Below, piece after piece: positions 18,987 to 29,199 of a DNA stretch of 64,000 bases. A model generated the notes under the pieces. It was not told the DNA's origin, did not search any database, and saw only the letters and a list, made by a program, of their open reading frames with translations. The DNA comes from Methylopila capsulata (GTDB lineage: Bacteria > Pseudomonadota > Alphaproteobacteria > Rhizobiales > Methylopilaceae). Position 1 is the stretch's first letter; each line of letters opens with the position of its first letter. The stretch covers positions 372,001 through 436,000 of the forward strand of contig NZ_JAFBCY010000001.1 of assembly GCF_016907975.1 (NCBI RefSeq). Reading direction: 5' to 3'. Both the position numbers and the translations under genes were made by a program.

Positions 18987-19526
18987 ATGATCCGTCCTCT
19001 CTCCATGCTGCTCGCCGGAGCGCTCGCCGTCGCGCCGCTCGCCGCGCTCGCGCAGACGCCAGAGACGCCCAAGGCCGAGGCGCCGAAGGCCGAGACCTAC
19101 GAGATCCAGGGCAAGGACGGCAAGAAGATCGGCGACCTCAGCCTGACCGCCGCGCCCAAGGGCGTGCTGATGGACATCGAGATCGCCGCCGGCAGCCTCA
19201 CCGCGGGAAAGCACGGCATGCACTTCCACGCCACCGCCGATTGCTCCGACGTCGGCGAGTACAAGAAGTCCGGCTCCCACGCCGGCCACGCCGAGGGCAA
19301 GCACGGCCTGCTCAACCCGAACGGCCCTGAGCCCGGCGACCTGCCGAACCTGATCGTGCTGTCGGACGGCTCCGCCCAGGCCGCGCTCTACACCGGTCTG
19401 ATCAAGCTCGACGAGCTGAAGGACGCCGACGGCAGCGCCTTCATCATCCACGCCGAGAAGGACGACCACATGTCCCAGCCGATCGGCGGCGCGGGCGGCC
19501 GGATCGCCTGCGCGGCGGTGAAGTAA
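18987..19526 (+). CDS. sodC: Superoxide dismutase [Cu-Zn], periplasmic
   Basis: ATG at 18987 follows an AGGAGG ribosome binding site. The 179 residues start with a signal peptide (PLSMLLAGALAVAPLAALAQ). Metal ligands are seen in MHFHATADCSD (copper His pair and the first Cys), SHAGHAEGKHGLLNPNG (bridging and zinc His), a following LPNL stretch, and FIIHAEKDDHMSQPIGGAGG (zinc-loop and copper His), then RIACAAVK with the second Cys. It removes superoxide in the periplasm. A short Pro/Lys/Glu repeat (TPKAEAPKAE-like) links leader and domain. It is divergent from lpxC. Confidence 0.95.
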   Translation: MIRPLSMLLAGALAVAPLAALAQTPETPKAEAPKAETYEIQGKDGKKIGDLSLTAAPKGVLMDIEIAAGSLTAGKHGMHFHATADCSDVGEYKKSGSHAGHAEGKHGLLNPNGPEPGDLPNLIVLSDGSAQAALYTGLIKLDELKDADGSAFIIHAEKDDHMSQPIGGAGGRIACAAVK

Positions 19527-19559
19527 GCGGCAAGGAAGGCCTCGGCGGCGGAGGGCCGT

Positions 19560-20378
19560 TCAGTCCTCCGCCGGAGACGTCTCCGCCTGGCTTCGGCCGC
19601 GAAAACCGGTGGCCATGACGTAGAGCTCCGAAGAGTCCTTGCGGCTCGCCGGCGGCTTCACGTGCTGCACCTTGGTGAAGTCGCGCTTCAGAGCGGCCAG
19701 CAGCTCACCCTCGGTGCCGCCCTGGAACACCTTGGCGAGAAAGGCGCCGCCGGGCGCCAGGATCTCGCTCGCGAAGGCGGCTGCCGCCTCGACGAGGCCG
19801 ATGATCCGCAGGTGGTCGGTGCGCTGGTGGCCGACGGTGTTCGCGGCCATGTCGGACAGCACCACGTCGGCCTTGCCGCCCAGTCGCTCCTTCAGCCTCT
19901 CCGGGGCGGCGTCGTCGAGAAAATCCAGCACCATGAAGTCGACGCCCGCGACCGGCTCCATCTCGAGCAGGTCGATGGCGACGATCTTGCCCTTGCCTTC
20001 GGCCGCGCCGATCCGGGTCGCGGCGATCTGGCTCCAGCCGCCCGGAGCCGCGCCGAGGTCGACGATCTTCTGCCCCGGCTTCAGCAGGCGGTGGCGGTCG
20101 TCGATCTCGAGCAGCTTGAAGGCCGCGCGCGAGCGGTAGCCGTCGCGCTTCGCCGCCTGCACGTAGGGGTCGTTCAGCTGCCGGTCGAGCCACAGGGTGG
20201 AGGCGTGGCTGCGCTTGCGCGCGGTGTGGACGCGGACTCCCATGCTGCGGGCGCCGCCGCCCCCGGCGCCGGGACCCGCCTTGCCGGCCCCGCCCTTGGC
20301 GCCGCTTCCGCTTTTGCCCGAACCGCTCTTGCCGCCCTTGCCGCCGCCCTTGCCGCCGCCCTTGCCCGCCACGCTCAT
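19560..20378 (-). CDS. rlmE: 23S rRNA 2'-O-methyltransferase RlmE (FtsJ), with Gly/Lys-rich N-terminal extension
   Basis: ATG at 20378 overlaps the upstream phosphatase stop as ATGA. The 272 residues comprise a low-complexity N-terminus of about 45 residues (repeats of GGGKGG and GSGKSG) and an FtsJ domain from about residue 60. SAM motif [12 protein letters not shown] is at 106-117, catalytic Lys in [13 protein letters not shown], Asp in [11 protein letters not shown] and Lys in [10 protein letters not shown]. RlmE methylates U2552 of 23S rRNA. The basic glycine-rich extension is absent from E. coli RlmE and may add RNA contacts. Confidence 0.95.
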   Translation of the reverse strand: MSVAGKGGGKGGGKGGKSGSGKSGSGAKGGAGKAGPGAGGGGARSMGVRVHTARKRSHASTLWLDRQLNDPYVQAAKRDGYRSRAAFKLLEIDDRHRLLKPGQKIVDLGAAPGGWSQIAATRIGAAEGKGKIVAIDLLEMEPVAGVDFMVLDFLDDAAPERLKERLGGKADVVLSDMAANTVGHQRTDHLRIIGLVEAAAAFASEILAPGGAFLAKVFQGGTEGELLAALKRDFTKVQHVKPPASRKDSSELYVMATGFRGRSQAETSPAED

Positions 20379-21460
20379 CCGCGGCGTCCCCGCCGGCGGG
20401 AGCCGCGACGACGCCAGACGCCGTCTTCGCGCATCAGTTCCACGAGTATTCCTTCTCTCAAGCCCCGGTCGGCGACGCGCAGCCGCGCCACGGGGAAGGC
20501 GCGCCGGATGCCTTCCAGCACCGCGCAGCCCGCGAGCACGAGGTCCGCGCGGTCCGGTCCGATGCAGGGGTTCTGGCAGCGCTGGTCGTAGGACATCTCG
20601 CGCAGCGATTCGACCACGCGGGTGACGTCGGTCGACGCCATCCACTGCCCGTCGACCAGCCTGCGCTCGTAGCGCGGCAGGCCGAGATGCACGCCGGCGA
20701 TGGTGGTGACGGTGCCGGAGGTGCCGAGCAGGTGCACGTCGCTGAGCGAGGCCGCCAGCGTCTCGCGCTCGGGGAAGGCCTCGAGCAGGCGTCCGACCTC
20801 GCCCACCATATTTTCGAACACCTCGGTCGTGACCTTCACGCCGCCGTAGCGCTCGGCCAGCGTGACGACGCCGACCGGCAGCGACACCCAGGCCCGCATC
20901 GTCAGCGCTCCCGGCCCGCCGCCGCGCTTGCGCTCGAGCCAGACGACCTCGGACGAGCCGCCGCCGATGTCGAACAGGATGACGCCGCCGGCGGCGGGGT
21001 CGGCGAGCGAGGCGCAGCCGGCGGCCGCGAGGCGCGCCTCGGTCGCCCGGTCGATGATCTCGAGATCGAGCCCGGTCTCGTCGTGGACCCGCTTGAGGAA
21101 GGTCTCGCCATTGTCCGCCTGGCGGCAGGCCTCTGTCGTGATCAGACGGGCGCGGGAAACCCCGCGGGACGCCATCTTGTCCCGGCAGACGCCGAGGGCG
21201 GAGACGGCGCGGGTGATCGCGTCGTCGCAGAGCCGGCCGGTGTGGGCGAGCCCCTCCCCCAGGCGGACAATGCGCGAGAAGCTGTCGACCACGCGAAACC
21301 CGCCGTCGCGATCGGGGCGGGCCACCAGCAGGCGGCAGTTGTTCGTGCCGAGATCGAGCGCGGCGTAGACCGGAGTCGGGGGCCTGACGGCGCCGTCGAT
21401 CGCCGCCGGCCGCCCGGTCGTTCGTTCTGCGCCGCCGAGCGACGCGACCTGCTCGGCCAC
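20375..21460 (-). CDS. Ppx/GppA family exopolyphosphatase/pppGpp phosphatase
   Basis: GTG at 21460 has AAGGA about eight bases upstream and gives 361 residues; an in-frame extension to 21682 looks non-coding. The ASKHA fold is plain: phosphate-1 [16 protein letters not shown], phosphate-2 [16 protein letters not shown], then [13 protein letters not shown] and [15 protein letters not shown]-terminal segment ends [17 protein letters not shown]. Members hydrolyse polyphosphate or pppGpp. The short single-module form lacks the HD-like C-terminal domain of E. coli Ppx. It is translationally coupled to rlmE, an arrangement common in Hyphomicrobiales. Confidence 0.92.
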   Translation of the reverse strand: MAEQVASLGGAERTTGRPAAIDGAVRPPTPVYAALDLGTNNCRLLVARPDRDGGFRVVDSFSRIVRLGEGLAHTGRLCDDAITRAVSALGVCRDKMASRGVSRARLITTEACRQADNGETFLKRVHDETGLDLEIIDRATEARLAAAGCASLADPAAGGVILFDIGGGSSEVVWLERKRGGGPGALTMRAWVSLPVGVVTLAERYGGVKVTTEVFENMVGEVGRLLEAFPERETLAASLSDVHLLGTSGTVTTIAGVHLGLPRYERRLVDGQWMASTDVTRVVESLREMSYDQRCQNPCIGPDRADLVLAGCAVLEGIRRAFPVARLRVADRGLREGILVELMREDGVWRRRGSRRRGRRG

Positions 21461-21743
21461 CAAATCCGTCCTTCGGGCCGCCTCCAGCCCGGAGCGACGC
21501 CCCGGGCGAGTCGTGGCCGCTGTTGAGCACCCTCGTTGATCCCAAGCATAGCAGTCGATCGCCGCCCCGCAAGGCGAGCGCCGCGACCGCCGTCGGCGCG
21601 CGCCGATCCTCCGAAAGTCTAGGTCGCTTCGCGAGCGTTCCTGATCAGCCGCCCAGCAGACTCGGGTACCCTCTCCACGCAAATGTGAAGAACGACGGCC
21701 AGCGGGACGCGACCGGCCGCGAACCTAGGGGGAGCCATCGCTT

Positions 21744-23432
<1,689 letters not shown>

Positions 23433-23459
23433 GCCGGCGCCGACGGCGTTTCGCCCCCG

Positions 23460-23498
23460 AAGCCCCGGCCGGCGCGTTCGCCCGCCGGGGCTTTTCGT
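23460..23498 (+). terminator. Rho-independent terminator after the lactate permease gene
   Basis: A ten-base stem AAGCCCCGGC (23460-23469) pairs with GCCGGGGCTT (23484-23493) and is followed by a T-rich run, 28 bases past the stop codon. Confidence 0.85.
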
Positions 23499-23649
23499 TT
23501 CGCCCAACGGAACGACGCGCAGTTCGACGTCCTTTCCCGCGCCGAAGCCCTTGCCCGCCCCGCCCGAACCCGCTAAAGGGGGCGCACCACGGCGACGCCC
23601 TCCTACCAGGGGCCTCGCAGCGCCCGCGCCTCGGCGACGGACCGCACGG

Positions 23650-23723
23650 TGGGGGATAGTTTAACGGTAGAACTACCGACTCTGACTCGGTCAGTCCTGG
23701 TTCGAATCCAGGTCCCCCAGCCA
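23650..23723 (+). tRNA. tRNA-Gln (anticodon CTG)
   Basis: The cloverleaf is complete over 74 bases with CCA encoded. Acceptor TGGGGGA pairs with TCCCCCA, D-arm GTTT/GAAC, anticodon stem ACCGA/TCGGT with loop CTCTGAC giving anticodon CTG, variable loop CAGT, and T-arm CCTGG-TTCGAAT-CCAGG. The discriminator base is G. It is a single tRNA with no integrated element seen on either side. Confidence 0.96.
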
Positions 23724-23865
23724 CTCTTCTCCCAATCCGACGATATCAACGACGTGGTCGGCGCCCGCGTGCGGCGCGGTCTGCGCATTCGCGTTCGTTC
23801 TCCTCGGAACGTCCGCGCCGGCGGCTGCGGGTCCTGTATGCTCGCGCCCAGCACAGGAGAGCCGC

Positions 23866-24093
23866 ATGAGCTTGGACACCAGGCAGTTGTACGAAAGCTC
23901 GACCGGCGACAGCTGGCATCTCGTCCGCGACAACGACAGCGGCGAAGTCTTTGTCCGCCATCTCGCGAACAAGGCCTCCGGCGGCAGCGTGAGGGACGTC
24001 GGGCTCGGGGTGTTTCTGACGTTGGGCCGGGACGGACCCGAGCACCAGGAGGTCTGGCGGCTGATCAGCAGCCTCATCCCCCGCGCGGACTGA
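23866..24093 (+). CDS. Conserved small protein of unknown function
   Basis: ATG at 23866 has AGGAG seven bases upstream and gives 75 residues. It is soluble, with the pattern SGDSWHLVRDNDSGEVFVRH, then SGGSVRDVGLGVFL and a C-terminal HQEVWRLISSLIP. From memory, similar 70-80 residue proteins with LYESS-GD-W-LVRD and a GPEHQ ending are common in Bradyrhizobium and relatives, without a known role. The two beta strands and final helix suggest a small independent domain. It lies 142 bp after tRNA-Gln. Confidence 0.75.
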   Translation: MSLDTRQLYESSTGDSWHLVRDNDSGEVFVRHLANKASGGSVRDVGLGVFLTLGRDGPEHQEVWRLISSLIPRAD

Positions 24094-24222
24094 GCGTCGG
24101 CCGCCGCCGCCTGTCCGTGGGCGGCGCGGGCCAGGCGCGGAAAATTCCCGCGCGCTCTGTCGGCGGCGGCGGCGGCCAATCGTCCTAGCGGCATCGGAGC
24201 CCACGTCTCGGGAGGACGCGCG

Positions 24223-24642
24223 ATGCACATCCAGCCTTACCTGTTCTACGAAGGCCGCTGCGAGGAGGCGATGACCTGCTACGAGGAGGCGCTGGGCGCC
24301 GAGCGGGTGGCGCTGATGCGTTTCTCCGACAGCCCGGAGCCTTTGCCGCCCGGCGCGATCCCCGCCGGCGCGGAGGCGAACGTCATGCACGCCTGCCTCA
24401 GGATCGGCGACAGCGTGGTGATGATGTCCGACGGGTATTGCGCCAAGGCCGCGCGCTTCGAGGGCGTGGCGCTGTCGCTGACCGTCCCGACCCCGGCGGA
24501 CGCGGAACGCCGTTTCGCCGCGCTGAGCGCGGGCGGCGAGGTGCGGACGCCGCTCGGCCCCACCTTCTTCTCGCCCGCCTTCGGCATGGTCGCCGACCGC
24601 TTCGGCGTCGCGTGGATAATCAACGCGCAGCCCGAGGGATGA
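24223..24642 (+). CDS. VOC family protein, PhnB-like
   Basis: The 139-residue protein has the PhnB/glyoxalase-like fold of paired beta-alpha-beta-beta-beta units: MHIQPYLFYEGRCEEAMTCY, then NVMHACLRIGDSVVMMSD, and in the second half GVALSLTVPTPADAERRFAA with a final GMVADRFGVAWIINAQ. PhnB-type proteins often lack full metal ligands and have no established reaction. Ten bases separate it from the BNR-repeat gene, so it is probably the first gene of an operon with the BNR and MoaD/ThiS genes. Confidence 0.88.
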   Translation: MHIQPYLFYEGRCEEAMTCYEEALGAERVALMRFSDSPEPLPPGAIPAGAEANVMHACLRIGDSVVMMSDGYCAKAARFEGVALSLTVPTPADAERRFAALSAGGEVRTPLGPTFFSPAFGMVADRFGVAWIINAQPEG

Positions 24643-24652
24643 GGAGGCTTGG

Positions 24653-25735
24653 ATGAGGGAGACGGTTCAGGTGCTGCTCGGCACCAAGAAGGGCGCGTTC
24701 GTCCTGGAAAGCGACGCGGCGCGGACGGCGTGGGACCTGCGCGGCCCCTACTGCGAGACCTGGCCGATCAACCACGTCATCGCAGATCCCGCCACGGGCG
24801 CGCTCTACGGCGCGGGCGGCAACGCCTGGTTCGGGCCGGCCGTCTGGCGCTCGACCGATGGCGGGACGACCTGGACGCATTCGAGCCGCGGCCTCGCCTA
24901 CGCCGCCGGCGAAGCGCCGGTCGCCTCGGTCTGGAGCCTCGCGGCGGGGCACGGGCGGCTCTACGCCGGGGTGGAGCCTGCAGGGCTGTTCGTCAGCGAC
25001 GACGCCGGCGAGAGCTGGACGCATGTGGAGGGGCTGCAAAGAACGCCCTCGCGGCCGGAGTGGAATCCGGGCGGCGCGGGGTTGATCCTGCATTCGCTGG
25101 TGCTGCACCCCGACGATCCGAAGCAGATCTGGGTCGGGATCTCGGCCGCGGGCGTGTTCCACACCGCCGACGGCGGCGAGACCTGGGAGCCGCGCAACCG
25201 CGGCACGCGGGCGGACTTCATGCCCGAGGGCCAGAACTACCCGGAGCATGGCCAGTGCGTGCACTGCCTGGTCATGGCGCCGGGCAAGCCCGAGCGGCTC
25301 TACCAGCAGAACCATTGCGGCATGTACCGCAGCGACGACGGCGGCCGCTCCTGGGCGAGCGTCGAGAAGGGGTTGCCGTCGAGCTTCGGCTTTCCCGCCG
25401 CCGTCCACCCGCGCGACCCCGAGCGGCTGTTCCTCGTGCCGCTCAACGGCGACACGGCGGGGCGCTACATGCCCGACGCGCAGGCCGCGGTCTGGCGCAC
25501 CGAAGACGGCGGCGGGGCCTGGACCGCGGCGCGGGAGGGGCTGCCGCAGCGGAACGCCTTCTTCAACGTGCTCCGGCAGGCGCTGGCGACCGACCGACTG
25601 GCGCCCGCCGGCGTCTACTTTGGGACGGGGTCCGGCGAGGTCTACGCCAGCCGCGACGAAGGCGGCGCCTGGACGCGGATCGCGGAGCACCTGCCGACCA
25701 TCTCCTCGGTCGAAACCTTCGTGGCGAGGGGCTGA
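24653..25735 (+). CDS. BNR/WD40-like beta-propeller protein (sialidase-like fold)
   Basis: ATG at 24653 gives 360 residues made of repeated Asp-box (BNR) turns, S-x-D-x-G-x-T-W: WRSTDGGTTWTHSS, FVSDDAGESWTHVEG, FHTADGGETWEPRN, YRSDDGGRSWASVEKG and WRTEDGGGAWTAA. Such repeats form the sialidase/glycosyl-hydrolase-like propeller. Conserved His and Cys stand at GQCVHCLVMAPG and NHCGMYRSDD. No signal peptide is visible, so it is probably cytoplasmic and unlikely to be a secreted sialidase. It runs straight into the MoaD/ThiS gene, six bases on, a pairing that suggests joint function. Confidence 0.85.
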   Translation: MRETVQVLLGTKKGAFVLESDAARTAWDLRGPYCETWPINHVIADPATGALYGAGGNAWFGPAVWRSTDGGTTWTHSSRGLAYAAGEAPVASVWSLAAGHGRLYAGVEPAGLFVSDDAGESWTHVEGLQRTPSRPEWNPGGAGLILHSLVLHPDDPKQIWVGISAAGVFHTADGGETWEPRNRGTRADFMPEGQNYPEHGQCVHCLVMAPGKPERLYQQNHCGMYRSDDGGRSWASVEKGLPSSFGFPAAVHPRDPERLFLVPLNGDTAGRYMPDAQAAVWRTEDGGGAWTAAREGLPQRNAFFNVLRQALATDRLAPAGVYFGTGSGEVYASRDEGGAWTRIAEHLPTISSVETFVARG

Positions 25736-25741
25736 TTGGCG

Positions 25742-26026
25742 ATGGGCGACGCCTTCCCCCGGCCGGTCTGCGTCCGCCTGCCGGCGCTGTTCGACGCCCT
25801 GTTCCCTGGCGTCGAACGGCGGCTGGAGCTCGAGGCCGCGACGGTCGCGGAGCTGGTCGACGCGCTCGAGGCGCGGTGGCCCGGGATGCGGGACCGGATC
25901 TGCGACTCGCGGCCTCAAATCCGCAAGCACATCAACGTGTTCGTGGACGGCCGGCGGGTCCGTCTGGACGCAGCCCTCCTGCCCGGCGCCGACGTCTTCA
26001 TCCTGACCGCGATCAGCGGCGGCTGA
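25742..26026 (+). CDS. MoaD/ThiS family sulfur-carrier-like protein
   Basis: ATG at 25742 starts 94 residues (an upstream TTG is less likely). The ubiquitin-like pattern is clear: VCVRLPALFDALFP, ATVAELVDALEARWPGMRDR, INVFVDGRRVRLDAALLPGA and DVFILTAISGG. The ending in Gly-Gly is intact, as needed for C-terminal adenylation and thiocarboxylate formation. No E1-like activating enzyme (MoeB/ThiF) or ThiG/MoaE partner is adjacent, so thiamin or molybdopterin roles are not shown. It follows the BNR-repeat gene by six bases, so the two are probably co-translated. Confidence 0.87.
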   Translation: MGDAFPRPVCVRLPALFDALFPGVERRLELEAATVAELVDALEARWPGMRDRICDSRPQIRKHINVFVDGRRVRLDAALLPGADVFILTAISGG

Positions 26027-26383
26027 GCCCGCCGAGGGGAAGACCCTCTGTCGTCCGCAGCGCGTGGCGTTGGCGTCGAGGGTCAGTCGGCGTTCGCCCT
26101 TGGCCCCCGCAGGTTCTTTCGAACGGTCCGACTTCGGCCGTGAGGGGTCCCGTTGTCGTTGTTGCCGGTGCGCCGCCGAGCGCCTGATTTCGGAGACGAG
26201 CCGCCGCCCCCGGACGCGGGCGTCGCCCAAGCCGCGAGCGAAACGCTGGTCAATCCGCAGGCGGGCGCCGATTGATTATGCATTTTCAGTTTTCCATCTT
26301 TTGCAAACCTGAGATCAGATGCTAAGCGGGGTCGTTGCGGCTCGCCGGAGCCCGTTTCTCGCAGGCGTCCTCCTCGAATTCCC
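26027..26383. other. Intergenic region, promoter of the RpiR regulator gene
   Basis: This stretch of about 357 bases contains no supportable gene. The first two thirds are GC-rich and featureless. From about 26270 to 26330 it becomes AT-rich, and the RpiR-type regulator promoter probably lies there. I could not identify clean -35 and -10 boxes. Confidence 0.5.
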
Positions 26384-27226
26384 ATGACCTCGCACCCGCA
26401 CCTCGCAGCTCTGATCCGCGACCGCTACGCCGATCTGTCGCCGGCGGAGCGCAAGCTCGCGGACGTGCTGAACGAGTTCCCCGGCGAGATCGCCGCCTAC
26501 ACCGCAAGCGAACTCGCAAAGGTCGCGGGCGTCTCCAACGCCGCCGTCACGCGGCTCGCGCGCAGGCTCGGCCTCGACGGTTACGAGGAGATGCGCCGCA
26601 TCGCCCGCGAGGAGCGGCAGGCGGGCTCGCCGCTGTTCCTGCTCGCACGGGACGAGGCCGGCGCGCCCTCGCTCGCCGCGCGCCACCGCGAGGCGAGCCT
26701 CGCCAATGTCGGGGGCGCCTTCGAACGTCTGGACGAGGCGGCGCTGAACGCGGCGGCGGAGGCGCTGGCCGCCGCGCCGCGGGTGTGGATCGCGGGCTTC
26801 CGCAGCGGCGCCGCGTTCGCGACGCATCTGCGCTGGCAGCTCATCCAGTTCCGCCCCGACGTGCATCTGCTCGCGGGGGCCGGCGAGACGCTGGGCGAGA
26901 CGGTCGCTTCGATCGGAGAGGACGACGTCGTCGCCGTGTTCGGCCTGCGCCGACGCGCGCCGGCGCTCGGGCCTGTCGTCAGGGCCGCGCGCGAGGCCGG
27001 GGCGAGCGTGCTGCTGATCGCCGACCACGGCGTCGGGCCGGACGACGAGCTCGCCTCCTGGACCTTCCGCTGCACCACGCGGAGCGATGGCCCGCTCGAC
27101 AACTACGTCGGCGTGCTCGCGCTCTGCCACGCGCTCGCGGGGGCCGTCATCGCCCGGCTCGGCGCGCAAGGCCGCCGCCGGCTGGCCCGCATCGAACACC
27201 TTCACCTGTCTCTGGAGGAGCTGTGA
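26384..27226 (+). CDS. MurR/RpiR family transcriptional regulator
   Basis: The 280-residue protein has an N-terminal RpiR-type helix-turn-helix (LSPAERKLADVLNEFPGEIA then ASELAKVAGVSNAAVTRLAR) and a C-terminal SIS sugar-phosphate binding domain from about 125 (RVWIAGFRSGAAFATHLRWQ and VIAVFG-like strands ending DDVVAVFGLRRR). RpiR proteins respond to phosphosugars or related ligands. It lies 31 bp before an M20 peptidase gene on the same strand and probably controls it, but the ligand is unknown. Confidence 0.92.
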   Translation: MTSHPHLAALIRDRYADLSPAERKLADVLNEFPGEIAAYTASELAKVAGVSNAAVTRLARRLGLDGYEEMRRIAREERQAGSPLFLLARDEAGAPSLAARHREASLANVGGAFERLDEAALNAAAEALAAAPRVWIAGFRSGAAFATHLRWQLIQFRPDVHLLAGAGETLGETVASIGEDDVVAVFGLRRRAPALGPVVRAAREAGASVLLIADHGVGPDDELASWTFRCTTRSDGPLDNYVGVLALCHALAGAVIARLGAQGRRRLARIEHLHLSLEEL

Positions 27227-27257
27227 GCGCCCTCCCGTCCCCTCTGAGGAGCCCGTC

Positions 27258-28478
27258 ATGACCCGAGACGCTCTCGTCGCCCGCGTCGACGCCCTTCACG
27301 ACGCGCAGATCGCGTTCCTCGCCGCCATGGTGAAGACGCCGTCCGACAACCCGGCGGGCGACTGCGCGCCGCACGCGGAGATGGCGGCGCGCGAACTGGA
27401 GGCCCTGGGCTTCACGGTGGAGCGGCATGCCGTGCCGCAGGCGGTCGTCGAGGCCGCCGGCATGATCACCGCGACCAACCTCATCGTGCGCCACGTCTTC
27501 GGTGAGGGTCCGACCGTCGCGCTCAACGCCCATGGCGACGTGGTGCCGCCCGGCGCCGGCTGGACGACCGACCCCTACGGCGCGGAGATCCGGGACGGCG
27601 TGATGTACGGCCGCGGCGTCGCGGTCTCGAAGTCGGACTTCGCGACCTACGCCTTCGCGTTGAAGGCGCTGATCGAGGAAAACCCCCCGCTTAAAGGAAC
27701 GGTCGAGCTGCACCTGACCTACGACGAGGAGACCGGCGGCGCGGTCGGCCCCGGCTGGATCCTCGAGCAGGGCCTGTCGAAGCCGGACTACGCGCTGAGC
27801 GCGGGCTTCGCCTACAACGTCGTCATCGCCCACAACGGCTGCCTGCACCTCGAGGTCGTCGTGCGCGGCCGCTCCGCCCACGCCGCCCGCCCCGACACCG
27901 GCGTCGACGCGCTGGAGGCCGCGACCAGGCTGCTGACGGCGATCTACGCCCTGCGCGAGGGCTACACGGCCACCCGCTCGACCGTGCCCGGCATCGAAAG
28001 CCCGACGCTGGTGGTGGGCCTCATCGAAGGCGGCATCAACACCAACGTGGTGCCGGACGAGGTGCGCTTCCGCATCGACCGCCGCATGATCCCCGACGAG
28101 ACGCCCGCGACCGTCGAGCGCGACCTCGTGGCCGCGATCGAGGCCGCGGCGGCGGATCTGCCGGGCGTGACCGTGGAGACCCGCCGCATCCTGCTCGCGA
28201 CCCCGCTGACGCCGGAGCCCGGCCACGAGCGGCTGGTCGAGCTGCTGCAGCGGCATGCGAAGACGGTGATCGGCGAGGACATCCCGGCGAACGGCGTGCC
28301 GATCTACACCGACGCGCGGCTCTACAGCTCGGCCGGGATTCCGACCGTGCTCTACGGCGCCGGCCCCCGCACGCTGCTGGAGGCCAACGGCCACCGCGCG
28401 GACGAAAAGCTCGTGCTGGAGCACCTACGCAAGGCGACCAAGGTCGTGGCGCTCACGCTGGCGGACCTGCTGGGCTGA
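27258..28478 (+). CDS. M20 family metallopeptidase (ArgE/DapE-like)
   Basis: ATG at 27258 gives 406 residues. The metal centre is recognisable: AHGD at 91-94 (first His and Asp), the GRGVAVSKSD bridge, and the catalytic Glu pair in YDEETGG (156-161), with a central dimerisation domain starting HLEVVVRGRSAHAARPDTGV and a late His in LLEANGHRADEKL. M20 enzymes hydrolyse N-acyl amino acids or small peptides in the cytoplasm. Sequence alone does not tell acetylornithine, succinyl-diaminopimelate or another substrate. It is downstream of and probably controlled by the RpiR regulator. Confidence 0.9.
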   Translation: MTRDALVARVDALHDAQIAFLAAMVKTPSDNPAGDCAPHAEMAARELEALGFTVERHAVPQAVVEAAGMITATNLIVRHVFGEGPTVALNAHGDVVPPGAGWTTDPYGAEIRDGVMYGRGVAVSKSDFATYAFALKALIEENPPLKGTVELHLTYDEETGGAVGPGWILEQGLSKPDYALSAGFAYNVVIAHNGCLHLEVVVRGRSAHAARPDTGVDALEAATRLLTAIYALREGYTATRSTVPGIESPTLVVGLIEGGINTNVVPDEVRFRIDRRMIPDETPATVERDLVAAIEAAAADLPGVTVETRRILLATPLTPEPGHERLVELLQRHAKTVIGEDIPANGVPIYTDARLYSSAGIPTVLYGAGPRTLLEANGHRADEKLVLEHLRKATKVVALTLADLLG

Positions 28479-28570
28479 GGGCGCCGGCGACACATTGGCC
28501 GTCGCTCCGGGCGAAGTCCCGGAGCCTATCAGCCCGCCGTCTCGTTGGCTGATCCGACGGCGCGCCTGAA

Positions 28571-28606
28571 ACAAAAAAACGCCGACCGCGGGGAGCGGCC
28601 GGCGTC
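28571..28606 (-). terminator. Rho-independent terminator of the 116-residue secreted protein gene
   Basis: Read on the minus strand, a GC-rich hairpin (GACGCCGGCCGCT pairing with GCGGTCGGCGTT-type arm) is followed by seven T residues. It lies about 35 bases after the stop codon at 28642. Confidence 0.85.
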
Positions 28607-28641
28607 GAAGTCGGGGTAGCAGACCGAAGATCGGATCAGGC

Positions 28642-28992
28642 TTACTGGGCCTTCTTGCCCGCCTTGCCGGTCTCGTTGCGGGCTTCCTCGGCGTCTTCCT
28701 GGCCGGCGTAGGCCAGCGTGCCGTCCTTGCCGATGGTCAGCTTGTCGCCGGAGGACGCGGGATAGCCGTAGCTCAGGGCGTCGATGCGCAGCTCGCAGCC
28801 CTCGGGGCACGCGAGCTTGGCGGACTTGCCCGGCGCGATCTCGGTCACCGGCTCGTCGTTTCCGAGATCGACGGTGACTTTGTGGGCCTTCTCGGCGCCG
28901 TTGGTGACCGTCACCGCGAACGCAGGCGCTGCGGCCAGCGTCAGCGCGCCGAAGGCAATGGCGGTCAGGGCGGTGGTCTTCCGGATGCTCAT
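28642..28992 (-). CDS. Small secreted hypothetical protein
   Basis: The 116 residues start with a clear signal peptide (RKTTALTAIAFGALTLAAAP, cut after AFA). The mature part VTVTNGAEKAHKVTVDLGND and IAPGKSAKLACPEGCELRID reads like a small beta domain with one Cys pair (ACPEGCEL), and it ends with a Lys/Glu-rich tail (EDAEEARNETGKAGKKAQ). The layout suggests a periplasmic domain with an anti-parallel sheet. It has its own terminator and stands alone, divergent from nothing and convergent with the M20 gene. I do not recognise the family. Confidence 0.8.
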   Translation of the reverse strand: MSIRKTTALTAIAFGALTLAAAPAFAVTVTNGAEKAHKVTVDLGNDEPVTEIAPGKSAKLACPEGCELRIDALSYGYPASSGDKLTIGKDGTLAYAGQEDAEEARNETGKAGKKAQ

Positions 28993-29199
28993 GGGGTCGT
29001 CCCTCCTCTCGTCGTGGCAGGCGCAGACCGTCGCGCGCGCTCCTTCTTAGGAAGCGCTTAAGTCAGTCGTACGATCTGTGCTGACACTAGACTTAAGGAA
29101 AACGCGACCGGGAACAATTGGTCTACGCGAACGTGAAGAGCGCGCGCGTTCGTCTGACGCGCGCGTGATCACATCTTGGGAGCCCTCAGTGCTCCGGCG

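Noticed and set aside
23650-24093. Integrated element at tRNA-Gln
   Set aside because: No integrase and no direct repeat of the tRNA 3' end was seen in the following bases.
25742-26026. Calling the MoaD/ThiS-like gene moaD or thiS
   Set aside because: No molybdopterin or thiamin gene is adjacent and the partner is a propeller; only the family can be claimed.
29111-29135. Partial EcfG-like motif GGAAC-N16-CGTG
   Set aside because: The -10 has a mismatch and no gene follows on that strand, so it is likely chance.
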